Assembly: GCA_037045155.1 (NCBI GenBank) | Contig: JBAOIG010000003.1 | Location: forward strand, 1,302,001 to 1,366,000 | Origin: Thermomicrobiales bacterium | Lineage (GTDB): Bacteria; Chloroflexota; Chloroflexia; Thermomicrobiales; CFX8 | Direction: 5' to 3' | Length of the DNA stretch: 64,000 nt | Part shown: positions 45,217-53,586 of the stretch, piece after piece | How the letters are laid out: each line of letters begins with the position of its first letter | How positions within the stretch are numbered: position 1 is the first letter of the stretch | Position numbers and translations under genes: made by a program | Notes under the pieces: generated by a model | Told to the model about the DNA's origin: nothing | Seen by the model: the letters and a program-made list of their open reading frames with translations, nothing else | The model's database searches: none

Positions 45217-45993
45217 ATGAATATCTCTGCCGCTGATCTTCAGGTGATTGTTACTGCTGGGGCGGCCGGCATCGGCCTTGCCATCGCCACCACCTTCGCG
45301 GATGCCGGCGCCCGCGTCTTTGTGTGCGACATTGACCGCGACGCGCTCAGCGCGCTGCATTCCGCCCGTTCAGATATTGGAGTCGCGTACGCAGACGTGT
45401 CGAACCCTGATGACGTCGAGGCGATGTTCGGAGAAGCGCTCGCATTCCTTGGGGGGATGAACGTCCTGGTCAACAATGCCGGCATCGCTGGACCGACAGC
45501 GCCAATTGAAGACATCAGCATTGACGAGTGGAACAGGACGGTCGCCATCGACCTGAACGGCATGTTCTACTGCACCCGTCTGGCCGTTCCGTTCCTGAAG
45601 ACGGCGGGCGGCGGGAGCATCATCAACCTCTCGTCGATCGGCGGCCGGCTGGGCTATCCGCTCCGGACGCCCTACGCCGCCGCTAAATGGGGTGTGGTGG
45701 GATTGACCAAGAGCCTCGCCATCGAACTCGGACCGTTTAACGTGCGCGTCAATGCCATTCAACCGGGCGTCGTGGAAGGACAACGCATCGACCAGGTCGT
45801 TGCTGCGCGAGCGGCGATGCGCGGAATCGACGTTGACGAGGCGATGAAGCGGTTTCTAGCGCCGATCTCCCTTGGCCGCATGGTGAGCGCCCAGGACATC
45901 GCGAACATGGCCTTGTTCCTTGCAAGCCCAGCGGGCGCGAGCATCTCCGGGCAAGCGCTGTCGGTGTGCGGAGATCACGGCTACATGGCGTAG
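45217..45993 (+). CDS. SDR family oxidoreductase
   Basis: 258 residues. The NAD(P)-binding Gly motif is TAGAAGIGLAIA (residues 13-24), with VCDIDRDAL, the NNAGIAG motif, active-site Ser in INLSSIGG and the YAAAKWG Tyr-Lys pair. The closing segment is LGRMVSAQDIANMALFLAS and GQALSVCGDHGYM. An Asp after the second strand suggests NAD rather than NADP. AAGGAG lies 6 bases before the ATG. The 237 bp before it hold no supported gene. Confidence 0.9.
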   Translation: MNISAADLQVIVTAGAAGIGLAIATTFADAGARVFVCDIDRDALSALHSARSDIGVAYADVSNPDDVEAMFGEALAFLGGMNVLVNNAGIAGPTAPIEDISIDEWNRTVAIDLNGMFYCTRLAVPFLKTAGGGSIINLSSIGGRLGYPLRTPYAAAKWGVVGLTKSLAIELGPFNVRVNAIQPGVVEGQRIDQVVAARAAMRGIDVDEAMKRFLAPISLGRMVSAQDIANMALFLASPAGASISGQALSVCGDHGYMA

Positions 45994-46235
45994 TCCCGGC
46001 CTCAGGCGACCAGCGGCGGTGGCCCGTCATGTAGCGGCGTGGATAGCCCGCCAACTGATGCTGACGGTGACAGTGTCGATTCTCAGGCCAGCCCCAGCCT
46101 CCTGTGCCGCAGCCTGTCTCTCGGTGACCAGCGTTATCGCGACGGCCCCGTGACGGGTGGATGATCCGAACGGACCCTGTCTACGACGTTCCCGGCGTTC
46201 TCTGTCGTCCCAATAACCGGAATATGACGATTCTC

Positions 46236-46823
46236 CTACGTCTGCTCCCGCGCGGCCAGCGAAACACGCCAGGCGTCGCGGGCGACGACCCACTCGTCGC
46301 GCAGCAGGTCGAACAGCAGCGCGTCGCGGTGAACGCCGTGCTTGACATCCTCCCACTTCAACCGGCCGGCCGGCCGATACCCCTGCTTCTGAACCGCGGA
46401 CGCCGAGCGCACGTTCGGCTCCCAGACGTAGGAGTTGAGCGCGTGCAGCTGCAAGTGGTCGAAGGCGTACTCCAGCAGCAGGTGCTTCGCCTCGGTGCCA
46501 TACCCCTGTCCACGGTAGGCCGGGTCGTAGATCCAGGCGCCGGTCTCGGCGGTGCGGTTGATCCAATCGATATCGAAGAGCTGAAACGCGCCAATCAGGG
46601 CGTCGCCCGCCTTCGCGCAGGCCGTGAGCCAGACTTCCGACGGCGGTTGCTGCTTGAAGATGTCGTCGATCAGCGCGTCGAAGGCCAACGGACTGAACGG
46701 GACGCGGCCGCGTTCCATGAACGTCTCCGGCTCGGTCGCCTGAAAGCGCGCGAGATCCCCGCCGTCCTCCTTCTCGCTGGGCCGCAGATAGAGCCGTGGC
46801 CCGACCACGAGCGCGTTACGCAT
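46236..46823 (-). CDS. GNAT family N-acetyltransferase
   Basis: 195 residues from the ATG at 46823 with GAGGAGG upstream; overlaps the end of the preceding GNAT gene by 8 bp. The RimJ/RimL-like acetyltransferase core is visible: LYLRPSEKEDGGDL at the start, AYRGQGYGTEAKHLLLEYAF with the acetyl-CoA Q/RxxGxG/A loop, and NVRSASAVQKQGYRPAGRL. Acceptor unknown. Coupled to its neighbour. Confidence 0.87.
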   Translation of the reverse strand: MRNALVVGPRLYLRPSEKEDGGDLARFQATEPETFMERGRVPFSPLAFDALIDDIFKQQPPSEVWLTACAKAGDALIGAFQLFDIDWINRTAETGAWIYDPAYRGQGYGTEAKHLLLEYAFDHLQLHALNSYVWEPNVRSASAVQKQGYRPAGRLKWEDVKHGVHRDALLFDLLRDEWVVARDAWRVSLAAREQT

Positions 46824-47370
46824 TGCCGGCCTCCTCGTCCTCGAACCGCCAGAGGCGATTGACCTTCTGATAATAGAGCTTGTCAGTTCGCCCCGAGGGC
46901 CGGGCAAAGTGCTGTCGTAGCCGGCCAGTCTGGTCCATGCCAGCCGCCTCGGCCGCGGCGATCCCCTCCCGGTCGTCGGCGGCCAACTCCAGCGTCGTTA
47001 CCAGCATCTCGCGCTCCTCATGGAGCCAGGGAACGATGACACGGATCGCATCGGCGCGGATTGCCCCGGCATCCTCGACCCACGGCGCAATATGCAACGC
47101 CACCGACGCATGCCGAGCGTCACTCCAGATCCTGGCCGATCCGACGATCTCGTCGTCGCTCGCTTCAGGTGTCGCCGCGCCTTCGATCCGCACCAACGCG
47201 TAATGCGCCTCACGCGACCAGAAGCTCTTGTGCTTCTCCTTCAGCCATTCCTCCGCTCGGGAGGCGTCGATCGGATATGGGGATGGGTGCCACGCGCTTG
47301 CAACCGCCTTGTCGCCCATGACGAGAGGCCGGAACGCGACCACAGTGCCTGTCAGGTAGCTCACGCGCAT
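46816..47370 (-). CDS. GNAT-like acetyltransferase, diverged
   Basis: 184 residues from the ATG at 47370. RimJ-like opening (VVAFRPLVMGDKAVASAWHP), central strands (DDEIVGSARIW, VALHIAPWVEDAG) and NREG-type helix (LAADDREGIAAAEAAGM) support a GNAT fold, but the acetyl-CoA loop (R/QxxGxG) is not seen, so it may be inactive or bind another ligand. It is the first gene of a two-gene operon with a canonical GNAT. Confidence 0.7.
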   Translation of the reverse strand: MRVSYLTGTVVAFRPLVMGDKAVASAWHPSPYPIDASRAEEWLKEKHKSFWSREAHYALVRIEGAATPEASDDEIVGSARIWSDARHASVALHIAPWVEDAGAIRADAIRVIVPWLHEEREMLVTTLELAADDREGIAAAEAAGMDQTGRLRQHFARPSGRTDKLYYQKVNRLWRFEDEEAGNA

Positions 47371-47505
47371 CGGGGAGATGCTCCTGGTTCTTTCTCGCTT
47401 CATCGTTACCAAACCCATCGAGTATAGCGGCCCCGCATGGCATGCGTGATGCGCGAGCCTGAATCAGCCGGCCTTCGCGGCCGCGCGGATTGGAGCGAGG
47501 GCGAA

Positions 47506-48240
47506 ATGCCAGGCACAACAACTCCCGGCCCGCTCGTCGGGCTACGAGATGTCGATCCGAATGCGTTCAACATACCAGCCGCCCGCGATCAGCAGGATCG
47601 CGCAGAGTTGGCCGAACGACAGCGATTCGACTGGCGGCCGATCGCACTCGGAGGGGCGCTCGTCTGGATCGGGCTACGCCGTCGGTCGCTTCCCGGGTTC
47701 ATCCTCGGCGCTGGCGGAAGCGGCCTTGCCCTGGCCGGGTTGATGGGCAAGGTCTGGTTGCGCGGTCCGCTCGCGCCGGAAGGTGAGATGAGCGTGCGGG
47801 TTGAGGAGTCAATCACGATCGACCGACCGCTCGAGCAGGTATATCGCGACTGGCACGATATCGAGAACCTGCCGCGTATCCTGTCGAACGTGATCTCGGT
47901 GCGCGACCACGGTGACGGACGCTCGCGGTGGGTTGTGGCCGGCCCACTTGGCAGGACCGTTACCTGGGAGGCGGAAGCGATCAACGATGATGCGAATCGG
48001 GTGTTGTCGTGGCGCTCGGTCGGCAAGACGGCAGCGCCAAACGTCGGCGCGGTCCACTTCCACGCCACCCCAGACGCACGCGGCAGCGAGGTGCGGGTGC
48101 GGATCGAGTACGACCCGCCGGGCGGTCCGGCCGGCGCCGCCATCGCCCGCCTGCTGGGCAGCACTGCGAGCGAGCAGGTCGCCAGCGATCTGCGCCGCTT
48201 CAAGACCTGGGTCGAGAGCAGCACTCCCACCGAGACTTGA
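47506..48240 (+). CDS. SRPBCC family membrane-linked protein
   Basis: 244 residues from the ATG at 47506 with GAGGGCGAA upstream; the open frame could extend to 47437. A hydrophobic stretch at about 45-83 may form one or two membrane helices. The SRPBCC/cyclase-type lipid- or polyketide-binding domain occupies about 90-230 (VRVEESITIDRPLEQVYRDW, ENLPRILSNVISV, SEVRVRIEYDPPGG, then the long C-terminal helix). The stop abuts the stop of the convergent RES gene with no gap. Ligand unknown. Confidence 0.8.
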   Translation: MPGTTTPGPLVGLRDVDPNAFNIPAARDQQDRAELAERQRFDWRPIALGGALVWIGLRRRSLPGFILGAGGSGLALAGLMGKVWLRGPLAPEGEMSVRVEESITIDRPLEQVYRDWHDIENLPRILSNVISVRDHGDGRSRWVVAGPLGRTVTWEAEAINDDANRVLSWRSVGKTAAPNVGAVHFHATPDARGSEVRVRIEYDPPGGPAGAAIARLLGSTASEQVASDLRRFKTWVESSTPTET

Positions 48241-48939
48241 TCAGACCACAGTCGGGGATCGGAACGTCAGATTATTCGCGCGCATCATCTCCAGCAGGAG
48301 TGGACGCAAGGACGAGTGATCAAGCCGGATCACCGCTTCCCGGTCACATTGGAGCCCATCCATCGCACGTTCGTACAACATCAGCGCCGGTTCGTCATTA
48401 TGCGCGTTCCGATACAGTACGCCATCGAGCGTGGAATAGGTTGTCGAGGTATCGTAGAAGTACCGCGACCATGGCTGTGAGTGCTGGTAAGGGCACTTCG
48501 CGACGGCGGCAATAGTGCCAGCACGCATGGCACCCCGCCCACGGAGATCCAGCAGATGGAGCGAGCGAGTCGCGCAAGGCATCGCGACCACACGATTAGC
48601 TAACTCAACGATTCCGGTATCCCCGAATACCTCGACCAGCGCACTGGAAAACGCTTCCGCTGGCTTCCTGGACCACGCCGCGTAGTAGACGGCGCGGTCT
48701 GGATCATCGGCCGGTATCCGTTCGGGCCCCTCTCCTCGATGATGGTCGAAACGCTTCCGAGGACCATTATGACGAAAGGTCAGTGCGTTCGCGCCCCGTC
48801 GATCAGGATCAAAGATACGAACAATTGTCGCGCCCTGGGATAACGTGACGAACACCGGTCCAGGCTTTCGTGCCGGGGGCGGCGGCGCGATCCGGGCCAC
48901 GTCAGTCGACACCGACGCCTTGGGCGAGCGAGGTGACAT
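48241..48939 (-). CDS. RES domain toxin (NAD+-degrading type)
   Basis: 232 residues. RES toxins degrade NAD+ by phosphorolysis or hydrolysis. The conserved Arg is in TIVRIFDP (about 38-45), with RKRFDHHR, AVYYAAWSRKPAEAFSSALVE (Glu region) and LLDLRGRGAMRAG, then the Ser-containing segment. The gene overlaps by 38 bp the upstream antitoxin gene, the common order antitoxin then toxin for this type. The first 25 residues are Pro/Ala-rich and may be an extension. Confidence 0.82.
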   Translation of the reverse strand: MSPRSPKASVSTDVARIAPPPPARKPGPVFVTLSQGATIVRIFDPDRRGANALTFRHNGPRKRFDHHRGEGPERIPADDPDRAVYYAAWSRKPAEAFSSALVEVFGDTGIVELANRVVAMPCATRSLHLLDLRGRGAMRAGTIAAVAKCPYQHSQPWSRYFYDTSTTYSTLDGVLYRNAHNDEPALMLYERAMDGLQCDREAVIRLDHSSLRPLLLEMMRANNLTFRSPTVV

Positions 48940-49513
48940 CGGCGACTCGGCCGGCCTTCAGCGCCGCTAGCGGAGTCGCGCCAGAGAGCATCTCGTTGGG
49001 CTTCGTCAGCCAGCGCACCTTCGCCAGCGACGAAACGTTCAACGCCCGGAACACTCGCGGGAGATCGGCGATGACGCCATCCGGTCCGTCCGGGTCAAAT
49101 TGCCAGGCAGGGAAGCGGAGCGCGCCGCGATCTCTCACCGCGAGCAGCGATCCACTGCCAACACGATCATGCGGCGTCTGGCGCGTAACATCCAGCAGAC
49201 AAGCGACCTCCGCTGTCGTCAGCGCCCCGTCGAGCAGCTCGCGACGACGCTGAAACGAACGCATCAGCACATCGACCTCCACCGCCGCCCGCTCGGCTGG
49301 CGTCAGTTGGGCGCCACCGACCAATCTGCGGACGACGTCAGGAACATCATCTTCGACCGGCGCCAACGCGCGAGCAACGGCGCCGATGACGGCCGCGACC
49401 TCCTCCGGCGCGAGTGCGTTTAGCCGGTCCTGAAGCAGCCGCGCCGACTCGTCGATCTTCGGCTCGATCAACTCGAACGCAGGTGTCGCGCTGATCCGAA
49501 CTGTCGCTACCAT
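48902..49513 (-). CDS. Antitoxin of RES system, Xre/MbcA/ParS-like
   Basis: 203 residues. A helical N-terminus is followed by a DNA-binding-like helix pair (LTTAEVACLLDVTRQTPHDR at about 98-117) and a basic strand region (LLAVRDRGALRFPAWQFDPD). The C-terminal toxin-binding domain of the DUF2384/MbcA kind reads WLTKPNEMLSGATPLAAL. GAGGTG precedes the ATG. A TTGACA-17-TATGCT promoter and an inverted repeat over the -10 lie just upstream, as expected for an autoregulated toxin-antitoxin operon. Confidence 0.83.
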   Translation of the reverse strand: MVATVRISATPAFELIEPKIDESARLLQDRLNALAPEEVAAVIGAVARALAPVEDDVPDVVRRLVGGAQLTPAERAAVEVDVLMRSFQRRRELLDGALTTAEVACLLDVTRQTPHDRVGSGSLLAVRDRGALRFPAWQFDPDGPDGVIADLPRVFRALNVSSLAKVRWLTKPNEMLSGATPLAALKAGRVADVTSLAQGVGVD

Positions 49514-49536
49514 CCATCACCTCTATATCATCGTTC

Positions 49537-49572
49537 GGTCATGAGCATAATGACCTGCGTAAGACATGTCAA
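49537..49572 (-). promoter_or_regulatory. Promoter and candidate operator of the RES toxin-antitoxin operon
   Basis: On the minus strand, TTGACA (49567-49572), a 17-base spacer and TATGCT (49544-49549) form a near-consensus sigma-70 promoter about 30 bases from the antitoxin ATG. GGTCAT (49537-49542) and ATGACC (49550-49555) form an inverted repeat spanning the -10, a good place for autorepression by the antitoxin. Confidence 0.7.
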
Positions 49573-49749
49573 GTCGCGATGATATCACTCCTGCATTCAG
49601 GTTGCGGCGCCATGTGGTCGCTTTCCGTGGAATGCGAATCGATCTCACCTCCACGACACCGAGGGTCTGCAGGTTCGTTGAAGGCTCGGTGTGACGGGCC
49701 GCGGGTATCGACGTGCGCTGCCGGAGAGTAGAAGGAAGTGGCTCCCTCT

Positions 49750-50385
49750 CTACGGCACGATGATCTGCCCGGGGAACTCGACCTCCATCTCGGCCCCGTC
49801 GCGATAGATCTGGATTGTGCCAGTGACGCAAACGGTCTTACCCATAAACAGCTCCTCCGGCGGCGCGTCGAAGCGGTAGCGCGCGTCGATCCACATCAGC
49901 ACCGTGAAGCGGCCGGGGTCGGGGTAGGCAGCGCCCAGATTGAGAAAGGTGGGCTTGCCGCGACTCGAGCTGGCCCAGGTGGCATCCATAACCTGGCCGA
50001 TCACGGTGATCTCCTGGCCGGCGTGGTCGATTGCCTGGTTCCAGGGGATCGCGCCGGGGCAGGGGTCAGGGGTTGGAGTCGGCGGCTCGGACGTCGGCGT
50101 CATTGTCGGAAGTTGCGTAGTGGGCGTGACGGTCGGGGGCAATGCGGTGGGGCTAGCCGTTGCTGTCGGCGCCGGTCGCTGGGTTGGCTGAGACGTGGCG
50201 AAGACGGCGGGCGGTTGGGTCGGATTCACCGCCGGTGGGGCAACTGTTGATCGAGCGTCGATCAAGGCGCTGGGTTGCGTGCCGCCGCAGCCGGCCAGCA
50301 GCATTGCGCCGAGGAGGACGAAGGCCCACATGGACAGCCATCTACTGGTCACCCGCACGCGCGCCTCCAACTCCCTGATGATCAA
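49750..50385 (-). CDS. Lipoprotein with OB-fold-like domain
   Basis: 211 residues. A basic start and hydrophobic helix end in lipobox MLLAGC (about 28-33). A Pro/Thr-rich spacer of about 70 residues leads to a C-terminal domain with the pattern ITVIGQVMDATWAS, PTFLNLGAAYPDPGRF, and GKTVCVTGTIQIYRDGAEMEV. This is the arrangement of OB-fold nucleic-acid or ligand-binding domains found in some secreted proteins. Located outside the membrane. Ligand unknown. Confidence 0.78.
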   Translation of the reverse strand: MIIRELEARVRVTSRWLSMWAFVLLGAMLLAGCGGTQPSALIDARSTVAPPAVNPTQPPAVFATSQPTQRPAPTATASPTALPPTVTPTTQLPTMTPTSEPPTPTPDPCPGAIPWNQAIDHAGQEITVIGQVMDATWASSSRGKPTFLNLGAAYPDPGRFTVLMWIDARYRFDAPPEELFMGKTVCVTGTIQIYRDGAEMEVEFPGQIIVP

Positions 50386-50511
50386 ACCTTGTCACTTGTG
50401 ACGCGCAGCATAGCACGCCAACACAGACTCCCGTCTATTGCTGGAAGCGATCTGTGTCTGCTATCTCGTTTCTGCAATCATTTGACGACCAGCGACGATG
50501 AAGGAGACAAC

Positions 50512-51222
50512 ATGAGCGACGAGCGACCCTTTGGCATTCCCCTCTCCGACGATGTGCTCGCGCGACGAGCGCGGCTGCCGATCAAGCCCGACCCGGTGAC
50601 GTTGGAGGGCAAGCGGGTACGGCTACGGCCACTCGATCTGGAGCATGACGTCGCGCCGCTGCACGCCGTCTCAAACGGTGAGCCGGCCACGCTCGGGGAG
50701 CGCCGCGTCGGGGCCTACGACGCCGACGCCGAGATCTGGCGCTACATGCCGGCCGGCCCATTCGTCGACGCCGCCGGGCTGGGCGGGTATCTGCGCGGAC
50801 TCGCCGAGACGCCCAATCTGCTGCCGCTCTGTGTCGAGGACGTCGCAACCGGCCAGCCAGTCGGCGTCGTCACCTTCATGAGCAACTTCCCCGAGCATCT
50901 GAAGATCGAGCTCGGCAACATCTGGTACACCCCGCTCGTCCAGGGCACCGGCGCGAACCGCGAGGCGACGTACCTGATGCTGCGGCACGCCTTCGGCCTC
51001 GGCTACCGACGGGTAGAGTGGAAGTGCGACGCGCTCAATGCCCGCTCGCGCCACACTGCCGAGCGCATGGGCTTCATCTTCGAGGGCATCCAGCAGGCGC
51101 ACCTCATCGTCAAGGGCCGCAACCGCGACACCGCCTGGTTCCGCATCCTCGATCATGAGTGGCCGGCGGTTGAAGCACGGTTGCGGGCGATGATGTCGGG
51201 ACGCAGGGTCGATCCCGCGTAG
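50512..51222 (+). CDS. GNAT family N-acetyltransferase
   Basis: 236 residues from the ATG at 50512 with AAGGAG upstream; the frame continues back over the divergent lipoprotein gene. RimJ/RimL-type features: VRLRPLDLEHDVAPL, EIWRYMPAGPF, IELGNIWYTPLVQGTGANREATYLMLRHAF (with the acetyl-CoA loop QGTGAN), and WKCDALNARSRHTAERMGFIFEG. Acceptor unknown; may acetylate small molecules or ribosomal protein N-termini. Confidence 0.88.
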   Translation: MSDERPFGIPLSDDVLARRARLPIKPDPVTLEGKRVRLRPLDLEHDVAPLHAVSNGEPATLGERRVGAYDADAEIWRYMPAGPFVDAAGLGGYLRGLAETPNLLPLCVEDVATGQPVGVVTFMSNFPEHLKIELGNIWYTPLVQGTGANREATYLMLRHAFGLGYRRVEWKCDALNARSRHTAERMGFIFEGIQQAHLIVKGRNRDTAWFRILDHEWPAVEARLRAMMSGRRVDPA

Positions 51223-51422
51223 GGAAGGGCGCCACGCGACCACGTCCGACACATCCGACGTTGGAACGCTCTCCCACGTTGGGGTTCTGGCCGGGCGTTG
51301 CCGCGGCGAGTCGTTATGCGGCTTGCCCCACGGCGGGCGGGCGGTCTCCGGTGTTCATGAGCCGACCGATCGTTCCGCGCCCGCCCCTACGCGGAACTCG
51401 CCCCTCGTCCCCTCATCCCTCG

Positions 51423-52841
51423 CTACCCGTACAACGCTTCCCGGATTGTGCTGACCTGCTGACGTAGCGCAGTGTTCGTCTCGATCTCGCGCTCGATCTT
51501 GCCGATGCCATGCATGACCGTCGAGTGGTCGCGGCCGCCGAGCAGCGCGCCGATCTCGACCAGCGACGAGCCGGTCTCCTCGCGCAGCACGTACATCGCC
51601 ACCTGGCGCGGCAGGACGACCTCCTTGCTGCGGCCGCGGCCGCGCAGGTCGGCCAGCGTCGCCTTGTAGTGCTTCATCACTTCAGCCAGCACCCGTTCGG
51701 GGGTGATCTGTGCGCGACGCGCCTCGAGCGCGGCGTCGTTGAGCGCCTGGCTGGCGATGTCCATCCGGATCGGGGCGTTGAAGAGCTGGGCCAGCGCGAT
51801 GATCTTGTTGAGAGCCCCCTCCAGCTCGCGGATGTTCGACTGCACCTTGCGCGCAACGTATTCCAGCACGTCGTTCGGCACATGGACGCCGAGCGACTGG
51901 CCCTTGCGGGAGAGGATCGCCGTGCGCGTCTCGATGTCCGGCGGCTGGACGTCGACGATCAGGCCGCCCTCGAAGCGCGAGCGCAGCCGTTCGGCCAGTG
52001 TCGGGATCGCCTTGGGTGGGCGGTCGGAGGAGACGATGATCTGCCGGCCAGACTGGAACAGGTCGTTGAAGGTGTGGAAGAACTCCTCTTGCGTCGCCTC
52101 CTTACCGGCAATGAACTGAATGTCGTCGATCATCAGGATGTCAGCCGAGCGGTAACGATCGCGGAACTCGTCGGTCCTCTGCCCCATGATCGACTTGATC
52201 AGATCGTTGGTGAATTTCTCGGAGGAGACGTAGAGCACGCGCGTCTCCGGCCGCTGGTCGATCGCGCGGTGGCCGACAGCGTGCATCAGGTGCGTCTTGC
52301 CCAACCCGACGCCGCCGTAGATGAACAGCGGGTTGAATGCCTGGGCCGGTTTGTCGCCGACCGCCATCGACGCGGCGTGGGCTAGCCGGTTCGATGGACC
52401 AACGACGAACGTCTCGAACGTGTAGCCGGGGTTCAGCCCCGGGCGGGCATCGGCAGAGAGCGTCATCTGGTGCGACTCCGGTCGTGGCGCAGGATCCTCC
52501 CTCAGCGAACGCGAGGCCGGCGGGGTAGGCCGGGTCTTCGGCTTCGGCGCGCGAACCGGGGAGGCAGACCCCTGCCCGCCGACAACGTACTCGACTGTCA
52601 GCCGCCGGTTGGCGATCGCCGAGAGCGCAGCGACGATCTCATCGTCGAACTTCAGCCGCAGTTGGTCGACCGCGAAGGCATTCGGCGCGGCGACGGTCGC
52701 CACCCCGTTCTCGACACCGAGAAGGGTCGTCGAGCGCAGCCACGTCTCGTAATTCGCCCGCGAGATGCGCCCCTGCAAGTCGGACAGGGCCGATTGCCAG
52801 AGTTGCTGGTAGCGGGGATCGAGCGCGGCGCTGTCTGCCAT
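51423..52841 (-). CDS. dnaA: Chromosomal replication initiator protein DnaA
   Basis: 472 residues from the ATG at 52841 with GAGAGGG upstream; an earlier in-frame start would add 13 residues. All four domains are present: domain I (WQSALSDLQGRISRANYETW), a Pro/Arg linker (about 95-130), the AAA+ core with Walker A GGVGLGKTHL and Walker B ILMIDDIQF, and domain IV with the DNA-binding signature GGRDHSTVMHG. DnaA opens the origin and regulates its own promoter. dnaN and recF, its usual neighbours, are not next to it. DnaA-box-like sites lie just upstream. Confidence 0.97.
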   Translation of the reverse strand: MADSAALDPRYQQLWQSALSDLQGRISRANYETWLRSTTLLGVENGVATVAAPNAFAVDQLRLKFDDEIVAALSAIANRRLTVEYVVGGQGSASPVRAPKPKTRPTPPASRSLREDPAPRPESHQMTLSADARPGLNPGYTFETFVVGPSNRLAHAASMAVGDKPAQAFNPLFIYGGVGLGKTHLMHAVGHRAIDQRPETRVLYVSSEKFTNDLIKSIMGQRTDEFRDRYRSADILMIDDIQFIAGKEATQEEFFHTFNDLFQSGRQIIVSSDRPPKAIPTLAERLRSRFEGGLIVDVQPPDIETRTAILSRKGQSLGVHVPNDVLEYVARKVQSNIRELEGALNKIIALAQLFNAPIRMDIASQALNDAALEARRAQITPERVLAEVMKHYKATLADLRGRGRSKEVVLPRQVAMYVLREETGSSLVEIGALLGGRDHSTVMHGIGKIEREIETNTALRQQVSTIREALYG

Positions 52842-52890
52842 CGGCACCCTCTCGCGATGAGTCGTCCGGTTCCTGGTCATCGTTGTACCC

Positions 52891-52910
52891 TGTGGACAGA
52901 TTCATCCACA
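52891..52910. promoter_or_regulatory. DnaA-box-like pair upstream of dnaA
   Basis: TCATCCACA at 52902-52910 differs by one base from the box TTATCCACA. TGTGGACAG at 52891-52899 is an inverted, weaker box (two mismatches). They are just downstream of a minus-strand TAGAAT (52927-52932) that could be the dnaA -10, suggesting autoregulation. Only two boxes are visible, so a full origin is not shown. Confidence 0.5.
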
Positions 52911-52964
52911 AGCTGTACGTACACTCATTCTAGCAGAGAAGCCGGTGATTGAGGTTGTGAAGAA

Positions 52965-52995
52965 GCAGACCGGGCCGTGGGGTGGCCCGGTCTGC
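52965..52995. terminator. Perfect hairpin upstream of dnaA
   Basis: 12 bp stem GCAGACCGGGCC with its complement and a 7-base loop, in the 335 bp gap between dnaA and the next gene. It may be a terminator, an insulating element or part of an origin region. Confidence 0.45.
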
Positions 52996-53176
52996 GGGGA
53001 GGGGGTATGGAGCATAGGCGGCTCCACGCTCGACGGGGTCGGCGCGCATAACGCATTGCGACGCCGTCATTGACATATACGTTTCATCGGGCATTCTGGT
53101 TCCAACGATCGGGATCCAGCAATCCCCCGAATGCTCCGCCGGACGATGGCCGGAACGGGAAGAAAGCAGTGCCGCC

Positions 53177-53491
53177 ATGCAGCACCTGGACGAGTCATTG
53201 CTCCCTGAGATCGAGGGCGCAAAGCAGGACCTCTCGACGCGGCTGGATCAACCAGCGTCCGTCATCGAGACAATCCGCGCGGAGCGCGTGACCTGGCCAG
53301 ACGGCAGCCTCGGCTGCCCGCGCCCCGGACTGCTCTACACCCAGGCACTGGTGCGCGGCTATTTCATCCAGCTTCGCGCCGCCGGCCGCGACTGGAATTA
53401 CCACGGCGGCCGTGGCCGTCTGCCCCGGCTATGCGACTCCGTCAACGAACGACTGCCCGAGGATCTCCGGAGCGGCGATCTCACGATGTGA
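53177..53491 (+). CDS. Small protein with WPDGSLGCP motif
   Basis: 104 residues. After a helical N-terminus with pattern SVIETIRAERVTW, the block VTWPDGSLGCPRPGLLYTQ followed by GYFIQLRAAGRDWNYHGG is a module found repeatedly in extracytoplasmic proteins of this phylum as I remember it. Here it stands alone and without signal peptide. Function unknown; the cis-proline and Cys-Pro elements suggest a small rigid beta fold. Confidence 0.65.
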   Translation: MQHLDESLLPEIEGAKQDLSTRLDQPASVIETIRAERVTWPDGSLGCPRPGLLYTQALVRGYFIQLRAAGRDWNYHGGRGRLPRLCDSVNERLPEDLRSGDLTM

Positions 53492-53586
53492 CTGGTCGGA
53501 CGCGGGGAGCCGCGTCTGTCGATAGAATGCGTCCAGTATGCAGAGAGTCGGCCGGCCAGATCCGGCGACAGGAAGGGCACTGGACG

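Noticed and set aside
46000..46235. Gene or terminator between SDR and GNAT genes
   Set aside because: No start signal, no strong hairpin and no protein-like frame was found.
49523..49831. Minus-strand open frame between antitoxin and lipoprotein genes
   Set aside because: It covers the toxin-antitoxin promoter and has no start signal or protein-like composition.
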